From: Atrichornis clamosus
Lineage: Eukaryota; Chordata; Aves; Passeriformes; Menuridae
DNA: 64,000 nt
Assembly: GCA_013400975.1 (NCBI GenBank)
Contig: WBMZ01003284.1
Span: 125,118 to 189,117 of the forward strand
Direction of reading: 5' to 3'
Within the stretch, counting starts at the first letter, position 1. Each line of letters begins with the position of its first letter. The notes beneath the pieces are model-generated. The model was not told where the DNA came from. It was given only the letters and a program-made list of their open reading frames with translations, and ran no database searches. Positions 13,101 through 26,960 of the stretch are shown piece after piece. The position numbers and the translations under genes are program-made.

Positions 13101-16100
13101 TAAAGTATGTGCCACACGTGTGCTGTGGTCTTAAGAAGCCCATAGGCCATGTTCTGATTTTCTTTATGTGCTTGTACAATGGAAAAATAGGAAATGCAGA
13201 GGTGCAAAAACTAAACTTGGTTAAATTATTGTCTCAGATGAGGTTAAGCACCACCCATAAATTGAATAAGAAATTAAATCCAAAGTTTTAAAGTCCACAG
13301 GTCTGGGAAGCTGAGCTTTGTATAGACCTGTGAGCGGAGGAAGATCTTCTAAAATGAAGGGATAAAGGATCAGCAGGTAGGAAATAATTGTTCACATACT
13401 TGTATATACAAGTTGGGTTTTTGTCTAGACAACTGAACCTCAGATGAAAAACCTTTTGATGTGAACCATGGAGATACTGGGGATGGCACTAGGAGAATTT
13501 TAGTGCCTGTTTAATGAATTATGGCTGGGCTGTATGGCATGCTCCCCTTGAGCATATCATAGGGTTATAGCTGCTGGACAGACTATTCCCTCTTCCCTCC
13601 TACATTGTTCAGATTTAGGAGTGTGTCTTCTGTTCTTGAGTCCCTCTAGACTATTCCTAAAATATCATCAAGTAAAATTTATTGGAGTCAAATGGACATA
13701 ACAAGTTCTCAGACATATGCACTTGTATGTGGATTGTCTTCTCAGTAGAGGGTTCCTGGTAACCGCTACGACTTTCAGTTTAGAGCATGAACAGCAAGAG
13801 GGCTGCCAGAGGCCAGTAAAACAGATACCACAAGCTGATTTCTTCCCCTTCTACATATTTATCTCACCTTTCAAGGATATTCTACCCCCAGAGGAAATGT
13901 AGGGTACAGCAGTTAACTCTTTCTATTTGGAAACACCAAGCATTAAGCAGTTTTGAGGCATTTCTCTGACTCTGTGCCTCCTTGGGAAACAGATTTCACA
14001 GAGCACTGGCTTTGTCAATGGGCAAATGAGCAGGTGATGCTTACAACCCTGACTCAGCTTCCCAAATGTCTGGCTCTTACTTCCTTTGGGATTGAACTCT
14101 ACAAAACAAGAGCTTTGGTTTTGCTCTGAACTATGTGTAGGCTTCTTGGAGAGCTTCAACAGGATGGTGTGTACCTGAATTCTCTGCAATATGGGTGTTG
14201 TGAAGCACTAAAGGTCATAATTTATGGGTTTTCAAACAGAGGCTGGTCCTCAAACCTCTGTAAACCAAATACTTTTACACTATTTTCTTGAATTTTGCTG
14301 CAATTTTTGGACTATTTTTTCCTTCATATATGAAACCCACGTTGTATAACAAATATCTCTTTGCTGTTTTTTAGGAATCTGAGATTTGATGGAAAGACAA
14401 AATGCAACTCTGGTAAGACTTGGAAATTTTGGGAATGGTATTTAAGGCAATGGGTATATTTTGCAGATTTCTGTTTTACTTTGTGAATTTAGCACAACCC
14501 AAAATCGGTTCTACATAATGCATAAAGCTCAAAGTGTCTGTCTTTCTCTGTAGATAGTAACAAAAAACATTTGTAGAAAAAATCCCTCACAAGACAAAAC
14601 CTTGGTTGATCTCTTGCTTCTATTAAAGTCAAATACTGTAAAGGAAATCAACACAGCTCTGGATCTAGCATTTGTTCTTCCTCTTTAGCACAGATCATCA
14701 TGAAGTTTGGACAACAGAAATGTTACACAATAGTGGCTTTTCCATGTCAGGAGCACACATAAATTCCTTTTTATTGCTCTATCTTGAATGCAAAATTTTC
14801 TGAATTATTTAATCTCTTAGGTTTGGGCCTTCATCCAAGAGAATTTGGGTCAAATCTGTCTTTGCTATGGCTTGATTTACTTCATTTTGCATGCACTAGA
14901 GAAAGTTTAAACCTCAAGTGGCAAAGTAGTAAAGTATGAAACTCTGAAACAGAATCTGGTATGAGAAAATGGATGGATGTTCTGCTGCCCTTTGCTCATT
15001 GGGACTTTCTAGTGGAGGTAAGGAGCCATAGTTTAGCTCAATGCGCATGATAAATTATGTGTGTTTGATGAACATGCTACTTATAATTCTATGTCTTACA
15101 GTGCTAGTAACTTATTTTACACAGGTTGTGCTTGCCAAGTGGAGCTGGTTTCTTGGAAGAAGAAGAAAAGACGAGTAAGAAGAAATGAAAACACAGTTTA
15201 CCTACTTTCTATTTCTTCAGTAACACTAATGTGCTGGATATTTTCCAAACATAAAGAAAGTACAGTTGTGTTCACATGAGTTCACAACACCCAGAGCTGG
15301 GGAGAGCAGCACAGCAACATTAAAGGAACAGCGTGACAGCCAGGAGACTGAGATGGGGAATTTTAGATATGTTAGTGAGCAGGGAAAAGAAGTCTAGTGA
15401 ATGAGCAGTAGTGATCCATTGTTTAGAGTAAATAGAAGGAAGGGAAAGGAAGGAAAAGAGGAGAGGAGAAGTGAATCTTAGGGATGATTGATAGATAGGT
15501 ATGCTTATGTTCTTGCATTTACATGTTACTTACATAGTCTGTGTTCAGATAATATAACAGATAGGGTTTTGAAGCAATGCGGACTTGTAGAAAGATTGTC
15601 TGATTGAGATAAATGGGAAAAGATGGAAAGTCATAAGGCAGGAACTTATTCTCCAGGCCTCATCTGGTGTCTCATTTGCTACTTCTAACGCTATCGAAAG
15701 ACCTCTGAGCACTATGATACTTTTATTAATAATAGCTGTATCATGATTTCTGCTCAGCAGTAACAGCCTTAGGCAGTGCCTGCTCAGTGATCTGAGTGCA
15801 GTCTCCCTCCACCTCCCAGCATGCCAACAACAGGACATTCTCAGCTCCCGTTTTAGCACTCCTTGTTTCATTTGTTCCCTTGTCCAAACCTCTGATCGCT
15901 CACAGCAAGGTCTTTTCTTATCCTGATCCTGAAGTTCTTGAATTTATTTCCATGCTGTTGCCTTTCCCCCTGGGTTCTTTTTCAGCAGGACAAGTGTACG
16001 TTGTGGGCAGACAGAAGACTTCATAAGGAGAGATCAGAACTGCTCCACAACCTGGTGTCTTTGTAGCAGGACAGACGTGGTTGTGGTTAGACAGAAATGT

Positions 16101-18335
16101 GCAGTGGCAGGTCTTGGGCAGGGGTGAGATAAATGGACCCCCTGTGTGCCCAGCGAACCCTGTGGCTTGCCCTGATACTCAGAGGACTCATTTCTAGTGG
16201 AAAATTAATAGTTTTCTGAAACAACATTTCTTTGCGTAATATAATATGTGATGTTATGAATAAAACAAGACAAAGACTTTGACAAAATAATCCATAGGAA
16301 TTCCCAGAAACTTTTCCTAACTGCTGCAGTGATTTATTTTACTGAAGAGGAATGTGGATTTTTGCATGATCAAAGCCAACTTTCAACAATACCAAACGAG
16401 GACGGAAAGGAGGATATCAGTCAGTAATTAGTAGCAACATTTGCTGTGTGTGTTATTTTCCTGAGGAAAATCCAGAGTGTTTTTCTTCAATGTTTGGTTT
16501 TTAGGTGGTGCACTGATGAGCGGAGGAACAAAGCACTTCTCATTGCTTTTTTGTCAGTTAGGAACAGCAGCTGCAGTGGAGAATACTCACTTCTTTTACC
16601 ATATTCATCACCTTAGTATCCAAGTACCCTCCAGTAGTACATTAAGCATGACTAACATCTGTTCTGTGTTTGTTTTCTCACCTCCTCTCCAAAGGGAATG
16701 TATATAAAGTGAACTGTTCTGGTTTGTTTTGATATATATGTTACACTGCTAAATGTTTATGTCAGAAGACTAAGTCAAAGAAATCCTTTCTGAACTTAGA
16801 GCACTGGCTCTGTATAAAGCTATCTCCAAGTCACGGAGACCTGGTTGTTTTTTCTCTTGTTCATGCACTCAGAATGGCCAGAGGCAATTATACTGGCTAT
16901 TCTGTTGGATTTTTTTTACAGGGGAAATAGTGGCAAAGAGAAAACATTTTTCTTATTTCAAAAATACAGTATGCTAGCTTGATCAAAACCACATTTTGCA
17001 CCACTGACATCATGTCTTTGCATCTTAAATGATATAGGTCACCAGTGACTCCAATGATCTATTAAAATGATGTACCTAAGAAAGATATTTGAAAGCCAAA
17101 TGTATCAGTGGCAATGTGCAACCAATCTGTCAGTGCAGTGGTGATGTAACTTGGCATTATCCCCTATCAATGAGCTGCAGAAACATATCTGGTACTTGAG
17201 TCTTTGGGGAAAGATCAATATGGTCAGCCCACATTTCAGTCAGGAACATTTAGAAGAAGCAATAAAGAGTGTAATATAAAGATATTTTGTGCATATGATG
17301 GAAAAGGTGGTGCCATTTATCCCTTGGAGAGTATAAAAATGGTCATTGTAGAAATGAGATGCTGAATCAGCCCAAAAAAGCTATCACTTACATCAGTATT
17401 GAATTGTTTTAGGATAGGAGTTTTGAATAGTAGTAAAAGGACAGGACAGTTTCATGTTTGTCTTTAAGCAGTAGACATTGCTACAAAATGATCGGTTAGT
17501 GAGAAGGATTGCTAGACTTGTTTGATAATTCGGTTTATTTGTTCAAGGTTTGTGACAGTTTTTCATTAGACGCTGGGTGCAGACAGTGTGAATAAGGCTA
17601 CCTTTCTGCAGTTATCCTTCCTGAATTTGTCTAGTAACAGGTAGCTCCCAAACCATTGGCTATGGTCCTTCATTGTCCTGATTCTATAGTTAACACTCTC
17701 TAAAAAGTTTTTCAGTGTTGCTTGTTATCAGTATATATTTGTGCCTAGGCTGTACAGCAGTTTTGTTGTGTTAGATTCTAGCTGACTACCCACCCCAAAT
17801 CATATAATTAGTAATTTTTTATACTGTTGGTAGTCCTGTGTCTCTGTAATTCTAGAGAACAACCTTTTCAGTATGATAAATATAAACTTATTGAACAGAA
17901 CACCTCTGTATCTACTCTTCAGGTTGGCAAAACAGTAAATACTGACCAGCACAGACACATGTCAGAAAAGTCCTTCCACCCTTTACATATTTGGACAGAT
18001 CTGTCAGTTCTTACCTGTGGACTATGGATTGGCAGCATCTCAGCTGTAAAGTACACACTGGGAATCAACATTTGGAAAAGTACATTCCTTCTTTGCATAA
18101 CGGTAAAAATTTTGCAACCCTAACATTTACGCTTAATAAAAGATAATCTCTTCCAACATTACATAGTAGGAGGAGTGCAAATCCTCTCTGGTGTCACATA
18201 GCTACAAGGAGCAGAGTTTCCCCAGGACTCAGAGACAAGCCTGCCATATCAATGTCTGCCTAGCAACTGAAAGGTGACACGTGGAGCCTCCTTTTCAACT
18301 CATTTCCTCTTGATGAGAGGAAGGGATCCTCCTGC
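10101..18335. other. AT-rich spacer, nothing recognised apart from one simple repeat
   Basis: No recognisable repeat family, RNA gene or coding exon. A purine tract lies at 15429-15472. A 38-base interval at 14375-14412 is bounded by a good pyrimidine tract plus TTTTTTAG and by a CTCTGGTAAGAC donor-like end, but it is too short and isolated to call. The moderately GC-richer parts at 11050-11410 and 15780-16190 show nothing recognisable. Confidence 0.55.
15429..15472. repeat. purine-rich (GGAA/GAGGA) simple repeat
   Basis: About 44 bases made almost wholly of A and G, with repeated GGAA and GAGGA units. Confidence 0.8.
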
Positions 18336-18339
18336 GAGT

Positions 18340-18560
18340 TATTACCTGAAATAATACCATATGGTAAAATGTAAACAACATCTGCATATTCATGTAATAA
18401 TTTCATCTGTTTAATTAGTTCCAGCAAAGCAGTTTACCCTCTGAGGCCCTTGCTGTCAGCTCCACGCTCATACATCCATGCCCTGCTGTCGAGCCTGACA
18501 GCCATCTATTGTTCATTCACTGCTTCCACCTCGCCACTTAATGTAAGTGAATCTTTTGAG
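18340..18560. promoter_or_regulatory. Candidate conserved non-coding element
   Basis: Several developmental motifs cluster here: a FOX-like GTAAACA at 18371-18377, a homeodomain TTAATTAG at 18411-18418, a MEIS-type TGACAG at 18496-18501, and a SOX-like ATTGTT at 18508-18513. Three CpGs are retained in an otherwise CpG-poor stretch. No convincing frame crosses it. The regulatory role is inferred from motif clustering only. Confidence 0.3.
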
Positions 18561-19195
18561 GGGTGGAAAGCCTGTCCCCATTGATCCAGATGTAAGGGCT
18601 GGGGGGAGGAGAGTAAATATCTGTCAGCCTGGAATACGGATACTAAGAGCAAACTTGACAGATCAGGTGGCTTTGCGATTTTTTGGTGGGGAGAGTAGGG
18701 GCCATTTGGCACTTGCTTAAGTGTGGATCTGAACTGCAGGTTTGAGTTTGTACAGTTGTCCAGCCTTTGCTCTCAGCACAAGGCACTTCCAAATGGGTTG
18801 AATTCAGCAGTGGAATAAGCAGCCCAGCTTTTACAGTCAGCTGTGTTTCAGTGCCAAAGTAATGACAGCATGCCTACTGGTGCAGCAAAACACAGGGCCC
18901 TAGAGGGCTGTATGGATTGGCCAAACAGGTTTTCGGAAATGCACGTCCACAAACACTGCTCAGGACAAACTGAGAATGTAAAACATTAAGTCTAACTGAA
19001 AAGGTCCCTGGAATATATTTGTAGAGTCTCCCAGCTCATGTAAATAAATTATAGTGTGGGTCACATGTAACAATAATCTGTTCAACTCACCTTCAAAAGG
19101 AAACATTTACATTATGAGAATATAAACACTTCATGGTAATATTACACCTAAGTAGGGGAAAGTACTGCAGTTTGATGTGGTAAAGTCAATATCAT
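18561..19195. other. Spacer, nothing recognised
   Basis: No repeat, exon or RNA gene was recognised between the candidate element and the MIR-like remnant. Confidence 0.55.
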
Positions 19196-19204
19196 AATAA
19201 GGCA

Positions 19205-19312
19205 CTAATAATAATACTTGCTACTTATATGGCCTTTTACAGCTTTGAGCAAACATTAACTGATTAGTCCTCTGAACACCCCAAGGGAAATAGGTAAGTA
19301 AGAATTATTGCC
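19205..19312 (-). mobile_element. MIR/L2-like (core-SINE) remnant
   Basis: Read on the plus strand, the order resembles the reverse complement of the MIR/L2 3' region. An AATAATACTTGCTACTTAT stretch leads to a TTTACAGC / AAACATTAACTGATTA segment. That is followed by an AGTCCTC-AACACCCC block, then the TAGGTAAGTA-AATTATTG end. The order of these blocks is the main evidence. The copy is diverged, as expected of an ancient element. The family label is from memory and the boundaries are approximate. Confidence 0.5.
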
Positions 19313-19693
19313 TTGTTGTAAAACTAATCTGTATCTTATCACACACCCATCACCATGGTATCTACACAAACAACGGTCTGGCAGACAATATCCTTTCCAT
19401 TGCCTTATGATGCACTGAGGTGAGGTTGCAAGGTGTAAACCCAGCTAGAGAGAGGTATCTTCTGCTTTGGTTGAATGGTGATCATATCTATATTAATATA
19501 TCATTATTCTATTTGAAGATTTCCAGAGCTTGTGGCTGGTGGTCAGGAAGGAGAGATGTCCCACTGCATTTGTGATCATTCCTCACATAAATGGCCAGCT
19601 CCACTATCACTGAATGGCCTGTCTGCATGTCAGGGAAGGGAGATGTTTCTGAAATATACAGGGTCCAGATCCTGAAAGAGAAAAATTGCAGTG

Positions 19694-19721
19694 GGTACCT
19701 GGATAGGTACCTGGATAGGTA
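19694..19721. repeat. 12-bp tandem duplication
   Basis: The unit GGTACCTGGATA occurs at 19694-19705 and again, identical, at 19706-19717, followed by a partial third copy. Confidence 0.9.
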
Positions 19722-19724
19722 CAG

Positions 19725-21790
19725 TACACTGGAATAATTTGTTCTCCATGTCCTGTGCTCACAAGAGAGTCTGTATGTGCATCTTGGGACTTTGGATCTC
19801 TTTTAGAGCATGCAGTGAACACTTTTAGGCATCAGCTATAGTGCTTAAGTAAGAGGTACCAATGTGTTCATCTGTGTATTGAAAAAGGTGTGCTGCTGTT
19901 ACCTGAAAGAGGTAAAGAGGTTTCCTGCTTACACAAGGAAGACTGGGTACATCAGAAACCATCTGATGTCTGTTGGAGTGCTTCAGGTTTCCCTCTTAGC
20001 AGCTCAGAAGAGTTTTATAGTTACTCTTTTAATGCTCTTAATCTGAACCATAAAAAACCAGTTCACAATCGGCATCTAAAGCTGAGTTATGTTGCCAAAG
20101 TTTCCATGACCAGATAACATCAGAAAAGGGTCATAAAACATCCCCCTTGCAGAATTATCCATAAGATAGTTCTAACTTTTGTATCACGTTACCTTTGTTG
20201 TGGGCATACAGTACCCTCCTTCAATGAAATGGCAGTTTCCTCCTTTTGACTATTTAATGCAGTCACAGCAATAAAATGAAATAACCTTCAGATCACGGAA
20301 GTTAGAACAGATTACCTTTACGAAGCTAATGAGTAACTGTTCTAATTGTTACCTTGCACACATTTTTAGAATGTTTTCATACACACTGCAGTATAAAAAT
20401 TAATCTCTGGAAGCTCTTTGAAAAGCTAATTTGTCATAAATTATAATAATACTAATTTAATAACAACAATAAAATGACACTGAATTAATAATGAACTTTA
20501 CAAAATAATATTGAATACAAGAATAAATTAATAATGTTTTCATGACAGGTTCATCAGTCTAAGAAAACTTCTGAATGAGGTTCTTTTTCCCTGGAAAGAA
20601 AGGATGCCTATTACCCATGAAATGGGTATGTTGTGCTTCCCCATTAGTATGAATACAAATCTATATGAAAAAACTTTCAGGTTTGAGAGGTTCTTCCTGT
20701 CTTGGTGTCCATTTTTAAATGTTGTGTGCTGAAACAAACAGGGATTATGCAATAGTAAGTGAATATAATATCAATTTAATTTGGGCAGTGTTGACTAACA
20801 TTAGACTACTCACACTGTTTTAAGTGCCACTAGTTATCAGTTTATAAAAATTAGTTTTATATGATGAGAAAGAAAGCAATCTGAGTTTGACTTTTAGACT
20901 TGCAGATTTCTGATATCATATGTGACACTATTTAAGTCAATCATTCTGGACTTCTTTTTTCTCTGAGCATAATGTTTTTTCTCTATCTCATTGTCACACT
21001 GAAATTATAACTATTTTAGGCAAGTCTATAAAGGAATAAAGCCCTGTACTGAATTTGAAATTATGATCCATAAGTAATATATTTGTTAATGCAAAGTACT
21101 AGGTAATCCACTCATGTATGGGTATCACCTATGGTATTATAAGAGTTCAATTACAATGGGACTCTGACATTATCCTACATATCTCAAAAATAGTTGTATT
21201 ACTTCACTACTAATCTAATGGTCTCTCAAGTCAGCCAAAATTACAGCACAGGTAGTTGTATATTCCTGCGCATTTCAGCAAAGCTATGTTTCATTAATAT
21301 TCTGGAAATAAACCCTAAAACTAATGGATTCCTTCCTTCTTTCTGCTCTTTTAAGTGCAATAAAATTGCTCTTTGCCATTTTTTCTCCATTAAATAACTT
21401 ACATGAAACAATTTCATGTAGGCTTTGAAATGCTTCCTAAATGAAAGAAAAGTCCATCATTTTTTAAGTCTATAATTGTTAAGGTGTTTTTATGCACAGA
21501 TCCAAAATAGTTTCTAATGGACATTTTAGGGTAGGAAAGCTAATGGTGTTTTAGTGAGGTAACACTGCTGGCAACAGCAGAGTTAATTTATCAAAATAAT
21601 TTTAAAAGTAGTTGCTTAAAGAGTGTAACTTCACAAATTTTGTCTAGCCAGAAGTTTTTTTAACAGGTTCATTACAAAATTGAGCACATCCAGAATGCTT
21701 TGGCCTTTTTTATTTTTAATAAGGAAGTTAAGTTATCTGGGTTATGTTCCCAAAACAGAAGCCTTAATGACCTTTATTCTATATTTCTTT
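19725..21790. other. AT-rich spacer, nothing recognised
   Basis: Very AT-rich with almost no CpG. No family or exon was recognised. Confidence 0.55.
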
Positions 21791-21794
21791 CCAC

Positions 21795-22020
21795 AGATTA
21801 TTGCGATAAGGAAACCCTCGTGTCGCGACCCACTGGCGTCTGGCTAATCCGATGGTATTCGCTGCTGCATTGTCCGTGATCAATAACTAATTATCAAAGT
21901 GGCATTTCTTTTCAAGAGCTCCTTGTTAAAAAATGGCTTTTGGCTGAGAGTGGAGGAAAAAGGTCGCCACTTTGACATCGTTGCGAGTCTTTCAAAATCC
22001 AGTGGGCCGTCCGATTGAAT
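21795..22020. promoter_or_regulatory. Candidate conserved non-coding element, CpG-dense
   Basis: About 13 CpGs occur in 225 bases, whereas the preceding 800 bases hold about one. Motifs include an OTX/PITX-type TAATCC at 21845-21850 and a homeodomain TAATTA at 21888-21893, which overlaps a TCF/LEF-type ATCAAAG at 21893-21899. The block is preceded by a pyrimidine tract ending in CCACAG at 21796, so an exon start was considered. All three plus frames close within about 100 bases, which favours non-coding regulatory DNA. Enhancer function is inference. Confidence 0.45.
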
Positions 22021-25000
22021 TACTGTCCCAAACTAATTGATATAAATTTGAACAGAAGAATGCTTGTTACTACAGAATGTCATAATGATATCCTTGGCAA
22101 GAGCATGTCAGTGGGAAAAAAGGAAAAAAGACCAGCACTAGTCACAAAGCATCTAGACAAGTTGCAGCACAAGACTATTAACAAAATTAACAGGAACAAA
22201 ATTGTACACCAGTTCCTTCTTCCCAGCCAGTCTGATCAGACATTCAAGAAAGAAAAGCATTAACATTTCCTTTTGAACCTCATCCTTTATTTGAAAATGG
22301 GCTTTAAAAAAATCTACTGGAAAAACTAATTGCAATGTACAAAGGACTGAAACTTCATGATCAGTTGCAGAAGTCTCACTGGCTCTACGAGGATCATGAG
22401 TGAGTATCCACTGGATTTCAGTTTTAGTCATAAGGCAGAATTTGTCAGATAGTTTCCTTAGGAAAGGCTTCTAATCAGCCTTAAAAACTGTGCCTTTGAA
22501 ATATTGTAGCCTTCTCTAGAGAAAGTTGAACTGTATAAGCCATGTGCCTTTGAACTGGTGAAAAATCTCTAAACACTTAAGATACAGTAAGAGGAATCAT
22601 AAAAAATGTGGTGAGAATGGGAAAATGTTCTTGTACTATTCATACCTTAAATCTGATTGTGTTGTCTTGCATGTCATTTGGAGATTGTCTGCTGTGGAAA
22701 GTCTGGAAACTTCAATTTTCATTACAAGAGAACTGGGCTTGTGGAGGTGATGGCTTTTGGGTTTTTTTTTTTACAGATATGACTGTCTTCTGCTCCATGT
22801 TCTACATTCAGTCCCTCAGCTGGGAATTGCTAGGGAGTACAGGTGAAAGTTACCCTGTAAAGGGTATGGCATGTTCTGGAAAAGGGGTATTGTAGAAGCC
22901 TTTTTTTGTGGCCATAACTGGGATTAACTCATGACAGAAATTGATAAACTGAATCTCTGAATCTGATCAGAAATGTTGTCAAGTAGTTGCCCAATATGTG
23001 TCATTTTAGCTGCATCCAGAGCAAGTCCTTCAACTGCCAAGGAAGAGAGGAGAGAAAGATATTTGTCCCTAATTGGAAAGAGTGAATTTATGTGTTTTTT
23101 AATCCCTGATCTTGAAAGGCTCCAACTGGATCTAGTAATGAATCTCTTTCCTGCAAACTTACTGTTTTATGTTTCCTAATGATAAAACAAAGATGACTAA
23201 TGAATTGACACGGGGACTTTCATCTCTGCAGTAGATTGGGAGATTCCATTCAGACTGTATCAATCAGCAAACTGAAGTCTGTATCATCTCATGACTTGTC
23301 TGTAGTAGTGGTAGTATGAAATGATGAGTTTTCACAGATGCCTTGTGGTCAAAACTCAGTGCCACCTCTGTGCAGTATTTTTGGCACAGCTTCAGCAATG
23401 GGACTCAGGAACAAATTAACTAGAGAGACCAAACCAATTTTCCTGGTGGAAATCCTCTCATTTGGAGTGGGTTGTGTCAGGTAAGCATTTTGCAAACAGG
23501 TAGGTGATGCATAACTCGGATTTCATAAAAGTCTGACAGATTGTTGCTTGAAATGGATTTATTGCTTGGATAAGACAACCATCAAGCCACATTTGCCTGG
23601 TATATCAAAACCACAGAACAAAGTGGGAAATCACAGGGTCCTGAAGATTCAGATTCACATGGTTCTGGTTACAAAGGGGGAAGTCTACTTTTGCAGACAA
23701 TGGATCTAAGGTAGTGAAGTTCACCATATCCAGTTCCCACTCCGCCTTCCATATATGACTTTATGACTGTCCTCTTATGCTGGGGGCAGGAAATGCCTTG
23801 TGATGGCAAATAGCTGAGCCATCTCTGACAGACTTACATCATCACAGAGTCACTAGGGAACCGTCTTCTTGTCTTCCATGGCTGCTTTAAAGACACTTTG
23901 TGAGGCTTTCTTCTTTAGCAGACCAGAGAATTCAGCCTGAAAGCCTGTCGGGCGGGTCAGCCACTGTCTAGGTCAACCAGTCTTGCCCTTAATTATTCCC
24001 TCTGGCACTACATTCACAGGGTGATGGAAGTAGAGGCTAAATATAGGCCCTCTATATATAGGCTCTCTATATACTTCGCAAATATGAAACCACGTCTATA
24101 CTGTTATTATTGGAATATACGTTTGCATCTTTGTGTAATCTAGAGGAGGAGTTGTGTATGATAGAACTGAAAAAAAGACTCCTACTTGTTGGTGAACTAG
24201 TTTCAGGTCCAACTGAAAATACAACACTATCAGAACTGATTTATGTCATTAAAGATTCTAGAATTTATATCAACTCTCACAGGTAAAAGTACTTGCTCTG
24301 AAAGAATTAAAATTTTGTGAGTGATTCAATGCTGAATGGCTTCCTTACAAAATTAGTCTAATAAAAAAATCACTGGAGTCCCTACCAATCAGATTTAAAA
24401 TTGGTTAACTCTTCTAAAAATCTGCTTCTAAATGAGAATCATCATTCATTGTGGTATTTCAGTATAGTTATGCACAGATAAGCATATAGCCCAAAATTAA
24501 TATTTTGGAGAAAAGGTAAACCTCCAAACAGAATTTAAAGATGGTAATTTGCAACAGCATCTGTAAACAGTAGGAATGGGTTAGTTTTATAGAGACTACA
24601 TTGTATTTTCACAGCTCAGTGTATTTGTGGGTTCCTGCATCTAGGAACAGGAATGTAAGTTACATTTATAATGTTGGAGATTGGAGAACTAGGACAATAC
24701 TAAGACAAATAGTCATGATAATTGTAATTGAACACAAGAATTAGTACAGGATGGTGAGTGAGATTCTTGGACGTACAAGAAAGGGAACACTGATAAAAAA
24801 GTACAGCCACTTAAAAACTAAAACACAACAAAAGCATTTAAGAGGCTTCCAAGAAGAGAGACGTAATAATTATTTGAGATCTGGAAAATACTTTTCCTAT
24901 TGAGAAACTTGGAGAGTTTGCTAAACTTCTCTGACAGAAGCCTAGAAGCTAATTTACTCCTGGTCTGCAGGACATTTCTAACTGCTGACAGAAAGGTTTT

Positions 25001-26780
25001 CCTGCAGCTTATATCCCCAGATGATTAGAGCCAATAGAAGTTAAAACAGAAAAAATAAAATCTGAAAAAATATGGCAATACTTTCAAGTTTTCATTACTT
25101 AATTCAACATTATTAGGATAAATATGACAAAATATTCATAAACCATTTGAAATTTCCTTTATTACTGATTCCCATCTCTCTTCCTAATGTCACTGGTACT
25201 GTGCTAGGTAGATGACTGACATTATTAATTTCGTAATCTCTTCCACAAAACAAAAAACTTACCTGAATTTTAATGATGTAGTAAACCACGTAATTTTGAA
25301 TCCAACTAAGTGTCCCAAAGTAGTGATTATATAAATAGCTCTGAATATCTCACAGTTACTGCTTCCATTTAACACTTCCTGTATTTCTCCTTTTGCTGTT
25401 CCGAGCACAGAACCAGAGCACAGGGCCATATGCAGCTAGATCAAAGCAGGAGTCTGTCCAGAAAGGAGTTGTGACTCATGAATCATAACTAATCCCTTGA
25501 TTACCCTCAGATGGTACATTTTATTTCCTTTCTTGTATCTGGCCAGCTGTTGCTCCTACTGCTGATCCTGCTGGTGTTTTACTGCTTTTATTGGCACTGC
25601 TGATGTCTTTCGGTAGTCGTGTAAGAACTGAAACAGGGATCCAGGAGAGCAGTTGTGCTCCACCCAGAGCATTCACAGCTGAGTAGCTGCGGTGGAATTG
25701 GCAGGAGAGTCTCCTTTCTTCCTCTCACAACTCTTAAATAGGCCTTGAAGCTTTATTGTGGCAGTTATCACTTTAATATCTGAACAGCTCCCAGGTTAAC
25801 TGAGTTATGAGCAGGAATCTTATGGATGCTGGATGTTGTCTCCTGCTTAGGAGTGTCTCCTGTAAAAGTAGAGAGAAAATGCTCAGAAGTCCTTGTCTTC
25901 ATCAGCATTCTGATGGGAAAGACTTCTCAGTACTTCCAAATTCATGTTAACATTTGTTTAAGATTATTTACAAACAATTAATTTTTCTGTGTACATGTAT
26001 ACTACTTATTCACAGCTGTAATTTTCCTTTCATTTCTAATCCATTGCTGTAGTATCATGAGTAGTAAGTCTGGCTTAAATTTTTTATTTGAAATTTTAAT
26101 ACAGCATTTGAAGGAAAAATTGGCAACAAAACAGGCCCAGTAATATAGTTTAAAATAGTTATATGTGCAAACAGACACCCAGCTATAGCTGCCTGAATCT
26201 GAAAATCTGTGAGAAAAACAACTATAAAAGTTGGTAATATTATGCACTCAAAAAAAGAATAGAGCTAGAACTACCAACTTTGTAAAACGTGGACCAATAA
26301 TCTTGCAGTTATTTCTGTACTACACACAGGCACAAGCAGCTAGGTAAGTTTTCCACTTTTTCTTTAGCAAGAACCTAATCAGCTAAGAAAACCCAGCACT
26401 TCATTTATGGACATTATTGATCTAAAACTTGTTTTTCCATGTAAGCCAAAGTGACAAAAACTTCTCTAAAGTGAAACAAGTTCAAGCACTCTCAGCCTGG
26501 TTCCCATTAAACATCACAAGAACATTGCGGTTTGACATTTATCTGGCAGCCTTAAATGTGAAAGACCAGTGTAGCTGGTACACAGAGAATGGAAAGGCCT
26601 CTTTGGCATCACTAGGGATGCTTTTACCAGGTTAGGGTCAGGTGGGATGACAGCAGAGTGGAAGCAGGTAGTCTCACTTCACTGCAGACTTGAACTATAT
26701 TTGACCTCCAGGGTACCAGTGACTTACTTGGAAATCGCAAGAACGCTGAGCTGCCCTTTATAGAATTATAATTCCTTGCC
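22021..26780. other. AT-rich spacer with one small tandem duplication
   Basis: No recognisable exon, RNA gene or repeat family. The only local structure noted is the 15-bp duplication at 24042-24071. Confidence 0.55.
24042..24071. repeat. 15-bp tandem duplication
   Basis: TATAGGCCCTCTATA is immediately followed by TATAGGCTCTCTATA, two units differing at one position. Confidence 0.9.
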
Positions 26781-26789
26781 ATTCAAACA

Positions 26790-26960
26790 AAAAAAAAGCT
26801 AATTAAGTGTCCCTTATCTGATGTCACCCTCATCCAAACAGAACCAGGGATCATCCTGTTGCCGTTCTTAGAAAATGTAACTGTCGGAAGCGATGGTGTT
26901 GGTGGCTGCGATTTGAATGTAGACCTTAAAGAATCATGATTCCAAACTTCTGGGTGCCCT
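26790..26960. promoter_or_regulatory. Candidate conserved non-coding element
   Basis: A homeodomain TAATTA at 26800-26805 and a GATA-type TTATCT at 26814-26819 are followed by a patch with four CpGs between about 26860 and 26912. Flanking DNA is nearly CpG-free. No domain-bearing frame is present. The regulatory reading is tentative. Confidence 0.3.

Noticed and set aside
14375..14412. 38-base possible micro-exon between good splice-like signals
   Set aside because: Isolated, with no neighbouring exon. Such AG...GT pairs arise often by chance in long AT-rich DNA.
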